NCBI GenBank assembly: GCA_965216255.1
Contig: OZ244148.1
Location: 1,798,001 to 1,862,000, forward strand
From: G965216255 sp965216255
GTDB taxonomy: Bacteria > Bacteroidota > Rhodothermia > Rhodothermales > Bin80
Reading direction: 5' to 3'
Length of the DNA: 64,000 nt
This document shows positions 1 through 8,889 of this stretch, piece after piece. Made by a program: the position numbers and the translations under genes. Position 1 is the first letter of the stretch. Each line of letters opens with the position of its first letter. Below the pieces are notes generated by a model. That model searched no databases, was not told the origin of the DNA, and saw only the letters and a list, made by a program, of their open reading frames with translations.

Positions 1-2922
1 CATAAGGATATCGTATGCTTGGCCGACTTCTAACGCAATCGTGCTTGAAGCAAAAGGACTAGTATTGTCGAAGTCTGCATGATCTACAAAGTCGAAATCG
101 TATTTACCCTCCTCGAAAGAATCAAATGCACTAGCAGATCCGAAGGCCCAGTCATCCAAGTACAATTGGCCATCGATATACACATCGACGATCGCGTCGG
201 CAACACTATGAATGAGCCTTACACGAGCTACCGGATCAATCCTTGTATCCCACAAGTGCTGCGCGTTGTCAGCGTTATGGAGAAAATCGGCTTTGCTTTT
301 TCCTGCAATGAGCGCAAAGGCCAATTCAACCGATTCGTTGGGCTGCAAACTAATTGGGCCTGTGCCGGTCAATAAACCCCAATCTGAAGCGTTTGAGCTA
401 GGAAATTTGATCCCGTCAGATAAAGCGAGCCATTTAAGCTCATCTCTAACGAGAAAGGCGATTGTACGGCCGAGATCAACTGCTTGCATGTGCAAGGGCG
501 ATCCGCGTGTCAAGACGCGTGTGCCCACAATCATTGTAGGATCCGATACGGAATTCTGCTGAACAAGTACGTCATGGCTACCGTACAACCGAGCAAAATC
601 ATGCGTGACTGCCGTGCGTCCGGTCCCCCAATCTAAGTACAGTCCGAAGTGAAGATTGTCCACGACGTCCTGGGTTGAATTGGCTACGGTATACTTAAGT
701 ACGATAAAATCTTCATGCGAAATCCCTGTATCAGTTAAACCGTGTTGAGTGATTTCTATTCCGATTGGATTCCTAGCCGCAGAATCAATCATCGAAATGA
801 CGCTTTCCTCCTTTGTAAACTCTCCTGGTGAAGTGATGGAAAAGACGGCGTTTGATGTTGGCACAAAGTCTGTGATTTCTTTCAAGGTTCCCTCACTTCT
901 TCCTAGCGTAATACAGTCAGACAGAGACTCTGGGCTGGTTGCAACTACTAGGCCTCCTTGAAACAATAACTGTCGAGGTGTGCCGGTAGCATCCAAAGCG
1001 ACGAATCCATTTCCCCGACGATCGCTAAAGTCAAGGTATCCAATATTACCTTCGCTCGTGAGCGAAACTTGAAGCGCTCCAGAATCGTGAGTGACTATTT
1101 GCGCAGGGTTGGCTTCTAGGCGCAATATCCCGGTAGCATCCGAGTTAACATCTGTGCTTGCGCTCAGAATTAACTCTAAGGAATGTCTGTAAGGCACATC
1201 CTCCGCAATGTCAAATGAGAAGGTCAGACTTCGACTTTCGCCTGATACAACAGCACCTAGATTGAGCTCCGCAATTGTAAACGCAACATAAGGAGACGTG
1301 GTCTCTATTTTGGCAATTACACTAGCCGCGTCCGCTAAGAAATTCCTATAGGTAGCGGTCACCGAAACGGATTCTCCGCGATGAATGAGACCATCCGCAT
1401 TATTGTCGTGAACTTCTGTACCCAATACGCGAACGGCTGGAAAGTCCATCTCGGAAACGGCCCGAAAAGCATTTGCACGCCCGCGCCCGAATAGCCCGTG
1501 AAAGCTAGGCGCATAGAGACGATCAATACTATCTGCCGTAAACCGAATCTGTTCACGTATTTGGTCTGGAGAAAAGTTGGGGTAGATCGTTTTGACAAGG
1601 GCTGCAATACCAGAGACCAGCGGAGTTGAAAAGGACGTACCGTCTGCCGCACCATATTCTGAATTTGGAAGCGTGCTTAGAATTCCTTCACTCCCTGCAA
1701 GTACATCCACGGACCTTCCATAGCTAAACCTATTGGCATCTGAATCCTCCACGGTTCCACCAACACTCAGTGTAAACGGATAACTGGCCGGATACCGTGG
1801 ATCATGATCCAAGTTGACGCCAGAATTACCAGCAGCGGCAACAACTAAGGCACCCGCCTCATGCGCGGCCAAATAGGCCATAGCTGCTGTTTGCGAATAG
1901 ATGCGAGTAGTAAAGCTAGCATTAATTATATCCGCGCCATTGATTGCCGCATAAAGAATACTTTCCAAGTCATGACAGATTGCACCGCCGTCATGACAGC
2001 CGGCGTTTATTGGCATTAGTTGGGCGTTCCAACTAGTACCCGCGATACCGAGGGCATTGTCTGTAACTGCTAAGGCAGCTCCGGCAGTCAACGTACCATG
2101 TTCAGCGAGTTCCTGAGATACTGGCAGTGCCGCTGGATCGGGCGAATCATTTGCAAAGTTCCATCCGTTTACGTCATCAACATAGCCATTCGCGTCATCA
2201 TCAATTCCATTTGCCGGGATCTCACCTGGATTGGTCCAAACATTTCCATATAGGTCTTCATGCAGCCAGTCCGTGCCTGCGTCCACGACCGCAACAATAA
2301 CATCGGCAGTTTCCCCCTTCGCCAAGTCCCATGCTAACGTCATCTCGAGTCTTTTCATGTATCCCGCATCTTTAAAGTAGGGATCATTTGGCGCCGTCGG
2401 TCGAAAAGAAATGGATCTACTAAGATCCTTTAGGGCGATGAACGAGTCCCATTCCACATAGCTAACGTATTGGGGCTCTGCATATACGACATTATGGTCA
2501 CGGGCTAGGGCTGCAGAGACGACGAGAGGATTGAATGGGCCGTAGTATCGAACAACAAAAACGCGCTGAAGCTCGGCAACGCTTTCAGGTGAAACTCGAT
2601 GTCCAGTAGCCGAATTTATAATGGGAAATGCGTTTTCTATGGCGTAAATCCCGTAGGCGGCCGCCGCACGATCAAATTCCGCGAAGCCAGTTCTCGAACC
2701 CAATTTGGCAGGAAGAGACGCCTTGAATTGCACCCACAAGTGTCCTGGCAACAAATGGTCATTCAACTGAGATTTCAAATCCGTTATTGATTGACCGTTC
2801 AGCGGCAACGCCGGGCCGACTATCAAGCACACGAAAAGCGTCCACAACCCTGCTACGAACCGTACGTGCGGAAGGACCCTTGCTTGAACAATCGTGGCCA
2901 TCCTCGGAGTTAGAGCATTCAT
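1..2922 (-). CDS. Secreted subtilisin-like (S8) serine protease with C-terminal DUF4397-like domain, partial at window edge
   Basis: An uninterrupted minus-strand frame starts at ATG 2922 and is still open at base 1, so the C-terminus lies outside the window. Residues 1-45 look like a signal peptide (charged start, hydrophobic stretch about 21-40). The subtilase triad is visible: Asp214 in VVDAGTDW, His in EHGTLTAG and Ser in GTSFSTPLVSG. A calcium-type DDDANGYVDDVNGW segment follows the Asp. The last visible 80 residues (VRLIHSVADAIVDVYIDG) resemble DUF4397. The protein is paralogous to the subtilase at 21225: both share NVWTN.GEIPANG and the same N-terminal layout. Its base composition looks less GC-rich than the core genes further right, which may indicate transfer. 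The role is probably extracellular proteolysis; the substrate is unknown. A second ATG at 2901 is an alternative start. Confidence 0.85.
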   Translation of the reverse strand, partial: MNALTPRMATIVQARVLPHVRFVAGLWTLFVCLIVGPALPLNGQSITDLKSQLNDHLLPGHLWVQFKASLPAKLGSRTGFAEFDRAAAAYGIYAIENAFPIINSATGHRVSPESVAELQRVFVVRYYGPFNPLVVSAALARDHNVVYAEPQYVSYVEWDSFIALKDLSRSISFRPTAPNDPYFKDAGYMKRLEMTLAWDLAKGETADVIVAVVDAGTDWLHEDLYGNVWTNPGEIPANGIDDDANGYVDDVNGWNFANDSPDPAALPVSQELAEHGTLTAGAALAVTDNALGIAGTSWNAQLMPINAGCHDGGAICHDLESILYAAINGADIINASFTTRIYSQTAAMAYLAAHEAGALVVAAAGNSGVNLDHDPRYPASYPFTLSVGGTVEDSDANRFSYGRSVDVLAGSEGILSTLPNSEYGAADGTSFSTPLVSGIAALVKTIYPNFSPDQIREQIRFTADSIDRLYAPSFHGLFGRGRANAFRAVSEMDFPAVRVLGTEVHDNNADGLIHRGESVSVTATYRNFLADAASVIAKIETTSPYVAFTIAELNLGAVVSGESRSLTFSFDIAEDVPYRHSLELILSASTDVNSDATGILRLEANPAQIVTHDSGALQVSLTSEGNIGYLDFSDRRGNGFVALDATGTPRQLLFQGGLVVATSPESLSDCITLGRSEGTLKEITDFVPTSNAVFSITSPGEFTKEESVISMIDSAARNPIGIEITQHGLTDTGISHEDFIVLKYTVANSTQDVVDNLHFGLYLDWGTGRTAVTHDFARLYGSHDVLVQQNSVSDPTMIVGTRVLTRGSPLHMQAVDLGRTIAFLVRDELKWLALSDGIKFPSSNASDWGLLTGTGPISLQPNESVELAFALIAGKSKADFLHNADNAQHLWDTRIDPVARVRLIHSVADAIVDVYIDGQLYLDDWAFGSASAFDSFEEGKYDFDFVDHADFDNTSPFASSTIALEVGQAYDILM

Positions 2923-3175
2923 CTGTATAACGGAGCTTGGTTTGTTTCAGGAGGCCTGTGCTTATTCTTCATAGGCACAGGCACCGTAGGATCCGACTGA
3001 AAGTAATACGCAAGTAGTGCCAGAGAGTAGCACGAATGAAAGAAGCGGCAGAGAGAACCATCGCTCGTTGCCGCGTGTTCCCGAATCCATGCCAAGAGTT
3101 GCGGCTGAAGAGGTTTGCATCCACGCACGTTAGCCAGAAAATGCCGGCTTTTTGATGAAGTGCGGTTTGGGGGGC

Positions 3176-3860
3176 GTGTGTCCAGCTAAGGCTGGTATGT
3201 TCAGCAGGTGAAAGTCCTGCAGAGGTAACAATCAGAAACCTCATAGCTGGGGTAGCAGGGGGGCGAGAAATCAAATTTCTGAAGCCTACCGACAAGGCCT
3301 CCGCAAGGGGGTGTGAACCATTAAGCCGTAACGCAAGTGAACGTAAGGTGGCCTCGAAGAGCCTGGCTCCAAAGGCCGAGCCCGCGTTCCCCGGGTGAAG
3401 GCAGCACGGGCGGTCGAAATCTGATTGATACGGCCGGTCCGCTTTGGCGGGGTGATAACGACGGCATGATGGTACGGGCATACCGAGCAATTGGAGAAGC
3501 CCTCCTCGTCCCGGTCCGAAATGGTCGGAGCAAGGTAGGCCCTATAACCGGCAGCACCGGGAAAGGGGTGAAAGGCGAGAGGGTGGCGGATGGGCGTGTA
3601 GTAGTGCTGAAGCGGATGCAAGGTCCGTCGAGCGAAGGCGCCCGGCTGTTGGTAAATCCTCCAACCCACGGAGAGGCGAGGGTGCTGAGATAAAGGCATC
3701 CATTAGTACGCAGGATCCACGACGGGGGATATATCGCACGGCTAAGATCTCACTGGGACGGAAGAGGTGGAGTAAACCGGTACTGAACGCCTTGTTGGGC
3801 AGTCTTGACTGCTTCAAGGCAGAGAGTACGGTGGAAAGCGCTCCCGATTCCAACGGTCCA
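3176..3860 (+). mobile_element. Truncated group II intron, 5' (domain I-III) fragment, 'zeta'
   Basis: The segment begins with the canonical GTGTG 5' splice-site sequence, followed by AGGTGAAAGTCCTGC and then AAGCCGTAACGCAAGTGAACG, an element I recognise from bacterial group II introns. No RT frame and no recognisable domain V follow before the DUF4338 gene region, so only the 5' part survives. It is the only intron fragment of this region on the plus strand and is not closely similar to the alpha, beta, gamma or delta families downstream. The right boundary is approximate. Short frames crossing it are structural-RNA shadows and are not called. Confidence 0.65.
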
Positions 3861-3994
3861 CAAACTATGGGACGTAGCTCTGCCCTTCATTCATAAGTAA
3901 TACTTAACATCAATGTCATGCCGTGTAGTTTCACGGGATAACGGCACAGAATCAGGTTCTTCGCACGCTCAGGGTACCGTATGCCAGGCCGCGT

Positions 3995-4543
3995 TTGGAG
4001 CGTATACTTTCCGACGAGGCGCTGGGCAGTAGGTATGCCATAGGACATCGTGTCTGCCAAGAGTTTGGATTTCACGATGTGCGCGGCCATCCTCAGAAGG
4101 CGACGTGTTTGAAGGCGTTGCGGACGTTGGATGCCGAGGGGCTCATTACGCTGCCTGCTCCCAAGCGGAGTGTGCACGGACGCAGGCCGTGTGTACTGGA
4201 TGCGCCAGTACCGGAGCCCGTAGCCGTGCCGCCTGTCGTGAAACAGGTCGAAGGACTGGAAATCGTCTTAGTGGAAGATGCCCAGCAGCGGGCCCTATGG
4301 AACACCTTGCTTCACTATGAACATCCGGTGGGTACGACGATCTTTGCCGGGGCGCAGATACGCTATCTCATTCGGAGTGCACATGGATACCTGGGAGCCA
4401 TAGGATTTTCAGCATCGGCCCTGCATCTGGCGCCTCGCGAGAAGTGGATGGCCTGGAGTGAGGCGCAGCGTAAAGCCTACCTGAACCGGGTGGTGGGGCT
4501 GAGCCGATTTCTGATTCGCCCATCGGTACGGTGCCGCCATCTG
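3995..4543 (+). pseudogene. DUF4338 (DruA-like)/Tn5-type transposase gene, N-terminal half (split by intron array)
   Basis: This is the first 183 codons of a gene whose remainder lies at 18523-19080. The translation resembles DUF4338/DruA-type proteins: a winged-helix-like N-terminus, then IVLVEDAQQRALWNTLL and GAQIRYLIRSAHGYLGAIGFSA. At 4543/4544 the homology stops exactly where an intron 3' end (CTCTAC on the minus strand) begins. Joining codon 183 (CTG) to base 18523 (GCC) keeps the frame and restores HL-ASHALGM. The start used is TTG 3995; no ATG is available in frame and the frame is open upstream to a TAG about 60 bp away, so the N-terminus is uncertain. The inserted introns run antisense to the gene, so splicing cannot rescue this mRNA. 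Confidence 0.75.
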
Positions 4544-4670
4544 GTAGAGTCGACGGGCGGCGCGTTACTCCCATTAGGAGCACGTTTCCGCCCGCCGCTC
4601 GTCATTAGGGTCGGGGTCTGGCGCGTCAGCCCTTAGGATCCGGTGGATCGTCCGTCGCTTTCGCTCCGGT
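4544..4670 (-). mobile_element. Outer intron alpha0, 3' end (domain VI plus possible remnant of another intron)
   Basis: On the minus strand this ends ...GCCGCCCGTCGACTCTAC at the host-gene junction. The terminal 60 bases match the 3' end of the intact-length alpha2 intron at 58802. Immediately upstream, however, the sequence switches to GGAGCGAAAGCGACGGAC and CCACCGGATCC, which belong to the extended domain VI of the alpha-prime family. Domain V is missing. The simplest reading is that a second alpha-like intron landed between domains V and VI and the middle was then lost by recombination. The pairing with 18203-18522 as one intron is inferred from identity to alpha2 at both ends. Confidence 0.6.
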
Positions 4671-4995
4671 ATCGATCGGGATAGGTGGGGGCCTCACGGC
4701 CCCCACCCCCCCACACCACCGTGCGTACGGGTCCGTACACGGCGGTTCAATGGACTTGAGCAAACCGACTTGGGTGCCAGGGCCACCAGGCCGCTACGTG
4801 CCGGGAGTTCGGATTCGGGTTGCGCCGTGCGAACTTCGGTCCCTTCCCCACGGGCACCGCCGGATTCACCGGGGCTGTCCCACGCAAAAGGCAGCGTTAG
4901 CTGGATTTTCTGCCGCATTGCTCGCATGAGCTTGCCGTCCTACTATCCCTGTCCATTGTTCGGGCCTTCGTCGGCTAAGCCGACTACTATGCCCT

Positions 4996-5275
4996 GGTAT
5001 AGTAGGATACTATGTCAAATGAGGATTACATGAAGAGTTTTGGCTTGACCTCTGGAGAAGCGACCGGGCGGCTTCGACGGCTAATCAATCTGGTATTCGC
5101 GTGCTAAGCCCCGAAGGACCATAACGCATGATTTCGGTTTCGACGGGAGCTGCCACTATCTCTGAACGCGCGCTCACCAGCAAGAGAGCTGGCTATCGCA
5201 AGGGCATATCGTGGGTTCTCCTTACCGTGCCCGATCGCTTCTCCATAGGCCATTTCTTTGGTTACAAGATACGAG
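4996..5275 (-). ncRNA. Candidate bridge-RNA region of the IS110/IS1111 element
   Basis: This is the 280-bp stretch between the transposase stop and the element end. IS110-family recombinases are known to use an RNA from a non-coding end of the element that pairs with target and donor DNA; in the IS1111 subgroup the long non-coding end lies downstream of the gene, as here. I did not fold it, and the exact RNA boundaries and guide loops are not determined. The target flanks GCC-CT-CTGCTG would be the sequence to look for in internal loops. Confidence 0.4.
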
Positions 5276-6415
5276 TCAGGCGGCCTTCGGCAACGGCGAG
5301 CCCGTGTGCATACGCAACGCCTCCCAGAGAAAGCCCGCCAGTTCACGCGCCACCGCCGTGTTGGCCACGCATCGCGACTTCGTCTGACTCAGTTTGCGGA
5401 ATCTCTTGTACAGCCGGCACTGGGCCTTCCATGCCAGTAGAACGACCGCGGCCGAGACCCCCTGCTGCCGTTCGCGTAGCACTTTACTGCACCGCGGTTG
5501 GGCTGCATACTTCCATGCCGTTGACACCAGCGCCTTGCGAACATGCGTGTTGCCCGTCTTTGTGATGGAGCCGCGCTGCGTGTGATCGCCCGAGCTGTAC
5601 TCGCTCGGCATCAGGCCGAGATACGCCATTAACTGCCGCGGATGCGCGAAGCGACGGATGTCTCCCAATTCGCACACCAGCGTCATGGCCGTCACAAAGC
5701 CAATGCCCCGGAAGGCCATCAGCACCCCCACGGGCTCTCTGTAGCGGTCCTTTTCGGCTTCCTCCGCCAGCTGCTGTTCCAGTCTGTGCACTTCCTGCTC
5801 CAAATACGCCAGCTTGTGCAGATACGTCTGCAGCGTGACCTGGTCCACAGCCGCGACGGGCAGGGCGCTGAGCCACCTACGAAAGGCTTTCGTCCAGTTT
5901 GTGGCACCGGTGTACCGAAAGCCCCGGGTCTGAATGAAAGACAGGATCCGCTGCTTGGTGCGCGTGATAGACTCCACCAGGTCAGCGCGGCAGCGCAAAA
6001 GGGACCGGGCTGCTTCCTGCTCCTCTTCCGGTACGCACACCGGCGTCAGCAGCCCTTTGGCATACAGCGTGGCCAGCTTCATCGCATCCCGTCGATCAGT
6101 CTTGATACGCTCGCCCGGTCGACGCGGAATGGATGAGGGGGCTATCACGTCGCAGTGCACGCCCTGCACCTGCAGCGCACGCTGCAGGCCGAATCCGCAG
6201 GACGACGCTTCGTAGCAGCAATGAACCTCGCCGTAGCGCCTCTGTAACTTCTGCACATACTTGCGGATTCTCGGCATGTCGTGCGGCAATTGCCGCTCGT
6301 CAATTACCTCGCCCGTGCTGTCGTCGTACACGCAAAGCGCAATGGTCTTCTTGTGCACGTCCATGCCGACAACCAGCGAGGAGGCCGAAGTGAATGTTGG
6401 GGTGTATCTTTGCAT
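5276..6415 (-). CDS. IS110-family transposase (DEDD-type recombinase), intact
   Basis: The protein has 379 residues and starts with ATG at 6415. The N-terminal RuvC-like DEDD domain shows MDVHKKTIALCVYD (first Asp), CYEASSCGFGL (Glu) and KTDRRDAMKLA (Asp). A coiled-coil-like linker with QEVHRLEQQLAEEAEK follows. The C-terminal Transposase_20 domain shows FRGIGFVTAMTLVCELGDIRRF, MAYLGLMPSEYSSG and ITKTGNTHVRKALV. Length and order match full-size IS110/IS1111 transposases, and no stops or frameshifts are seen. It is probably active on its own element. The neighbouring gamma intron sequence is only its landing site. Confidence 0.93.
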   Translation of the reverse strand: MQRYTPTFTSASSLVVGMDVHKKTIALCVYDDSTGEVIDERQLPHDMPRIRKYVQKLQRRYGEVHCCYEASSCGFGLQRALQVQGVHCDVIAPSSIPRRPGERIKTDRRDAMKLATLYAKGLLTPVCVPEEEQEAARSLLRCRADLVESITRTKQRILSFIQTRGFRYTGATNWTKAFRRWLSALPVAAVDQVTLQTYLHKLAYLEQEVHRLEQQLAEEAEKDRYREPVGVLMAFRGIGFVTAMTLVCELGDIRRFAHPRQLMAYLGLMPSEYSSGDHTQRGSITKTGNTHVRKALVSTAWKYAAQPRCSKVLRERQQGVSAAVVLLAWKAQCRLYKRFRKLSQTKSRCVANTAVARELAGFLWEALRMHTGSPLPKAA

Positions 6416-7551
6416 GAGGCTGTTCCGGTTTGGGTGAATGTGGTGAACGAGCTAATGTAGCTCGCCCAGCCGGAGCAGTCCTACTATAAGATCTCTGCTG
6501 ACTTCTGCGTTGCGCTCACGTGCCTTACGACACGTTCAGTCCGGCTTAGCCGGACACAACGCAGATCTCCCAGGGTAAGACCAACCGCCTTCCCCGCACA
6601 CCTGCCGAATCTACCACCCCGACGCATAGATGACGCGGACTTTGCGATAACCGGCTCGCTCGTCCGATCGGGTAGGCCTCGTATTCGGTTCTTGTTCATC
6701 AGGTCGCGGGTTTGCTACACGCTTCCTTCAGACCCCGCCTCACGACGACGCCCTTGCGCTTCGCTAATCCTTCGCCGCCATCTGGCTGGATAGAGGACTT
6801 GCACCTCCAAGCTGTTGATCATGCCTGGCACACCGGTAGGCCCCGGGTTTCCCCGGGGCCCCCGCACAGATCCGGACGTGCCCGTTAAGGCATCCGGCTC
6901 CTCCCTCAGGTCGCGCCGCCGCGCATGACGTTAATGGGCCGGCTAACCAACCCATAGCCGTAACCGGACCATCCCATGTGACACACGAAGTCCGGCTCTG
7001 CGTCCGTAGAGTCGGCGGGAGGCGCACCTGCCGTAGGATCCGGTGGCTTGTCCGTCGCTTTCGCTCCGGGCCGCAGTCCGGCTTCCCTAACCGTGTTTCC
7101 TCCCGCCGCTCACCGAACCGGGCGTGCGGCACTACCGCACCCGGCTCTCCAGGCGGATCATGCAACTCGCACTCGGACAACGGCGTCGCCCATGGAGCTT
7201 CTCCTGTTCAAAGACTTGCACGGTCCCTGTTTCCACTCCATGACTTGAGTCCGTTGATCATCAGGCCTGTTTACGCCCTGATAACACCCCGTGGCGTGCC
7301 TAGCATGCCACATGGCTCCTTCACTTTCGCATGTGATGCCGCCGAGGTCTCCGACCATTTACCGGTTTAGTAGGTCTCTGCCAATGCCGTGGCCTTTCCC
7401 TCTACGAACATCGCTCCGCACCTGCGGCCCCTTTCCTCCACGGGCATTACCCCGTCTCTACGGTACTACGGGCCACTCCGCCACCCTCTCGGCCCGGCCT
7501 GACCCTTGCGGGCTTCCGGTTGGTGTGTGCTACACCGCCGTCAGGGCTTCC

Positions 7552-8220
7552 ATCGCGGTAGGCCCCGGGTTTCCCCGGGGCCCCCGCACAGATCCGGACG
7601 TGCCCGTTAAGGCATCCGGCTCCTCCCTCAGGTCGCGCCGCCGCGCATGACGTTAATGGGCCGGCTAACCAACCCATAGCCGTAACCGAACCATCCCATG
7701 TGACACACGAAGTCCGGCTCTGCGTCCGGCGTGTGTTGGGTTGTCCGATTTCCCCTCGGGTGCGACGCTTCGCTCCACCAACTCCGCCGCGCGGTCCTCC
7801 GCGCTTTGTTCGCCGGCTTCATCGCTACTATCATCGCATCTGACTCCTCCTCGCCGTTCATCCTCCGCTCGGCAATGCCTTGGCTTTGGCGGCCCCGCCC
7901 TAAGCGCTGGGCAGCGAGGAGGCCTCCCAGGTCCCAACCTTGTACGTACATACGTGCCTGAGTTCTTGGACGCCGCGGAGCCCTCTTGAACCTCACCATA
8001 TCGGTCCAATCAGTATTGCCTTCAGCCAACACGAGGACTTCGGCACTCCGAACAATGGTCCTTTCGGCGCTCATTAGCTCCGCCCATATGCACCCCTGCC
8101 GACGCTTCGCCCGTTCCCTCACGAGAACGACCGCACGGCTTGGGGAGAGATATGGATTGGTTATATCCTTTACCACAGAGGACTTACACCTCCTGTACTT
8201 GGCCAGTTAGCCTGGCGCAC
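7552..8220 (-). mobile_element. Beta1, ORF-less group II intron (669 bp)
   Basis: The minus-strand 5' end is GTGCGCCAGGCTAACTGG, with AGGAGGTGTAAGTCCTC nearby; the 3' end is ...CCTACCGCGAT. EBS1 candidate CGTGTTG is at 8027-8033. It is identical to beta2 and directly abuts it without a spacer. The 182-codon frame along it repeats in every beta copy and is the decayed 5' part of an RT reading frame plus structural RNA, not a gene. Confidence 0.88.
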
Positions 8221-8889
8221 ATCGCGGTAGGCCCCGGGTTTCCCCGGGGCCCCCGCACAGATCCGGACGTGCCCGTTAAGGCATCCGGCTCCTCCCTCAG
8301 GTCGCGCCGCCGCGCATGACGTTAATGGGCCGGCTAACCAACCCATAGCCGTAACCGAACCATCCCATGTGACACACGAAGTCCGGCTCTGCGTCCGGCG
8401 TGTGTTGGGTTGTCCGATTTCCCCTCGGGTGCGACGCTTCGCTCCACCAACTCCGCCGCGCGGTCCTCCGCGCTTTGTTCGCCGGCTTCATCGCTACTAT
8501 CATCGCATCTGACTCCTCCTCGCCGTTCATCCTCCGCTCGGCAATGCCTTGGCTTTGGCGGCCCCGCCCTAAGCGCTGGGCAGCGAGGAGGCCTCCCAGG
8601 TCCCAACCTTGTACGTACATACGTGCCTGAGTTCTTGGACGCCGCGGAGCCCTCTTGAACCTCACCATATCGGTCCAATCAGTATTGCCTTCAGCCAACA
8701 CGAGGACTTCGGCACTCCGAACAATGGTCCTTTCGGCGCTCATTAGCTCCGCCCATATGCACCCCTGCCGACGCTTCGCCCGTTCCCTCACGAGAACGAC
8801 CGCACGGCTTGGGGAGAGATATGGATTGGTTATATCCTTTACCACAGAGGACTTACACCTCCTGTACTTGGCCAGTTAGCCTGGCGCAC
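8221..8889 (-). mobile_element. Beta2, ORF-less group II intron (669 bp), tandem with beta1
   Basis: Same sequence as beta1. Its 5' exon is alpha-prime site 1 (...GTAACAACATG), but its EBS1 (8696-8702) is the site-2 type CGTGTTG. It is the only beta copy flanked directly by an alpha-prime site whose EBS1 does not match that site perfectly; one G-U wobble remains. This supports an origin by recombination rather than direct targeting. Confidence 0.88.

Larger units (their letters stand above)
4994..6494 (-). mobile_element. IS110/IS1111-family insertion sequence (1,499 bp) in gamma1
   Basis: Comparison with gamma2 gives the empty site ATGCCCTCTGCTGAC. In gamma1 the left junction reads GCC-CT-GGTATAG and the right junction AGAT-CT-CTGCTG. 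The element therefore adds 1,499 bp with a shared CT dinucleotide at both ends and no other duplication, as expected for the CT core used by IS110 elements. Subterminal inverted repeats TATAGTAGGA lie at 4998-5007 and, inverted, at 6479-6488. The transposase is encoded close to one end (about 75 bp of leader), leaving about 280 bp of non-coding sequence beyond its stop. Subterminal repeats plus a long non-coding 3' end fit the IS1111 subgroup. Confidence 0.85.
4675..6833 (-). mobile_element. Gamma1, ORF-less group II intron carrying an IS110-family insertion
   Basis: The minus-strand 5' end is GTGTGCCAGGC with GGAGGTGCAAGTCCTC; the 3' end is ...CCCCCACCTATCCCGAT. The terminal hairpins GAACCGCCGTGTACGGACC and GTGGGGGCCGTGAGGCCCCCAC fit domains V and VI. 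Without the 1,499-bp insertion sequence the intron is 660 bp, exactly the length of gamma2 (16282-16941), and the two are nearly identical. It has no reverse-transcriptase frame, so any mobility would need a protein in trans. Its insertion point is inside beta domain VI, four bases from the beta 3' splice site. Confidence 0.85.
4671..7005 (-). mobile_element. Beta intron 3' part (domains IV-VI), interrupted by gamma1
   Basis: The blocks are 6834-7005 and the terminal CGAT at 4671-4674. The first block carries domain V (GAGCCGGATGC...GCACGTCCGGATC, with the AGC triad and CG bulge) and domain VI (GGCCCCGGGG/CCCCGGGGCCTACCG). The gamma intron lies between ...CCTACCG and CGAT. On its 5' side the block abuts the 3' end of alpha'e. 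It supplies the only closing 3' half for two open beta 5' halves (beta5 and beta8), so one closing half has been lost. Confidence 0.8.

Noticed and set aside
4675..6833. Gamma1 as a 2.1-kb intron encoding the IS110 transposase as its own protein
   Set aside because: Gamma2 lacks the transposase and gives an exact empty site, so the gene is a later insertion.
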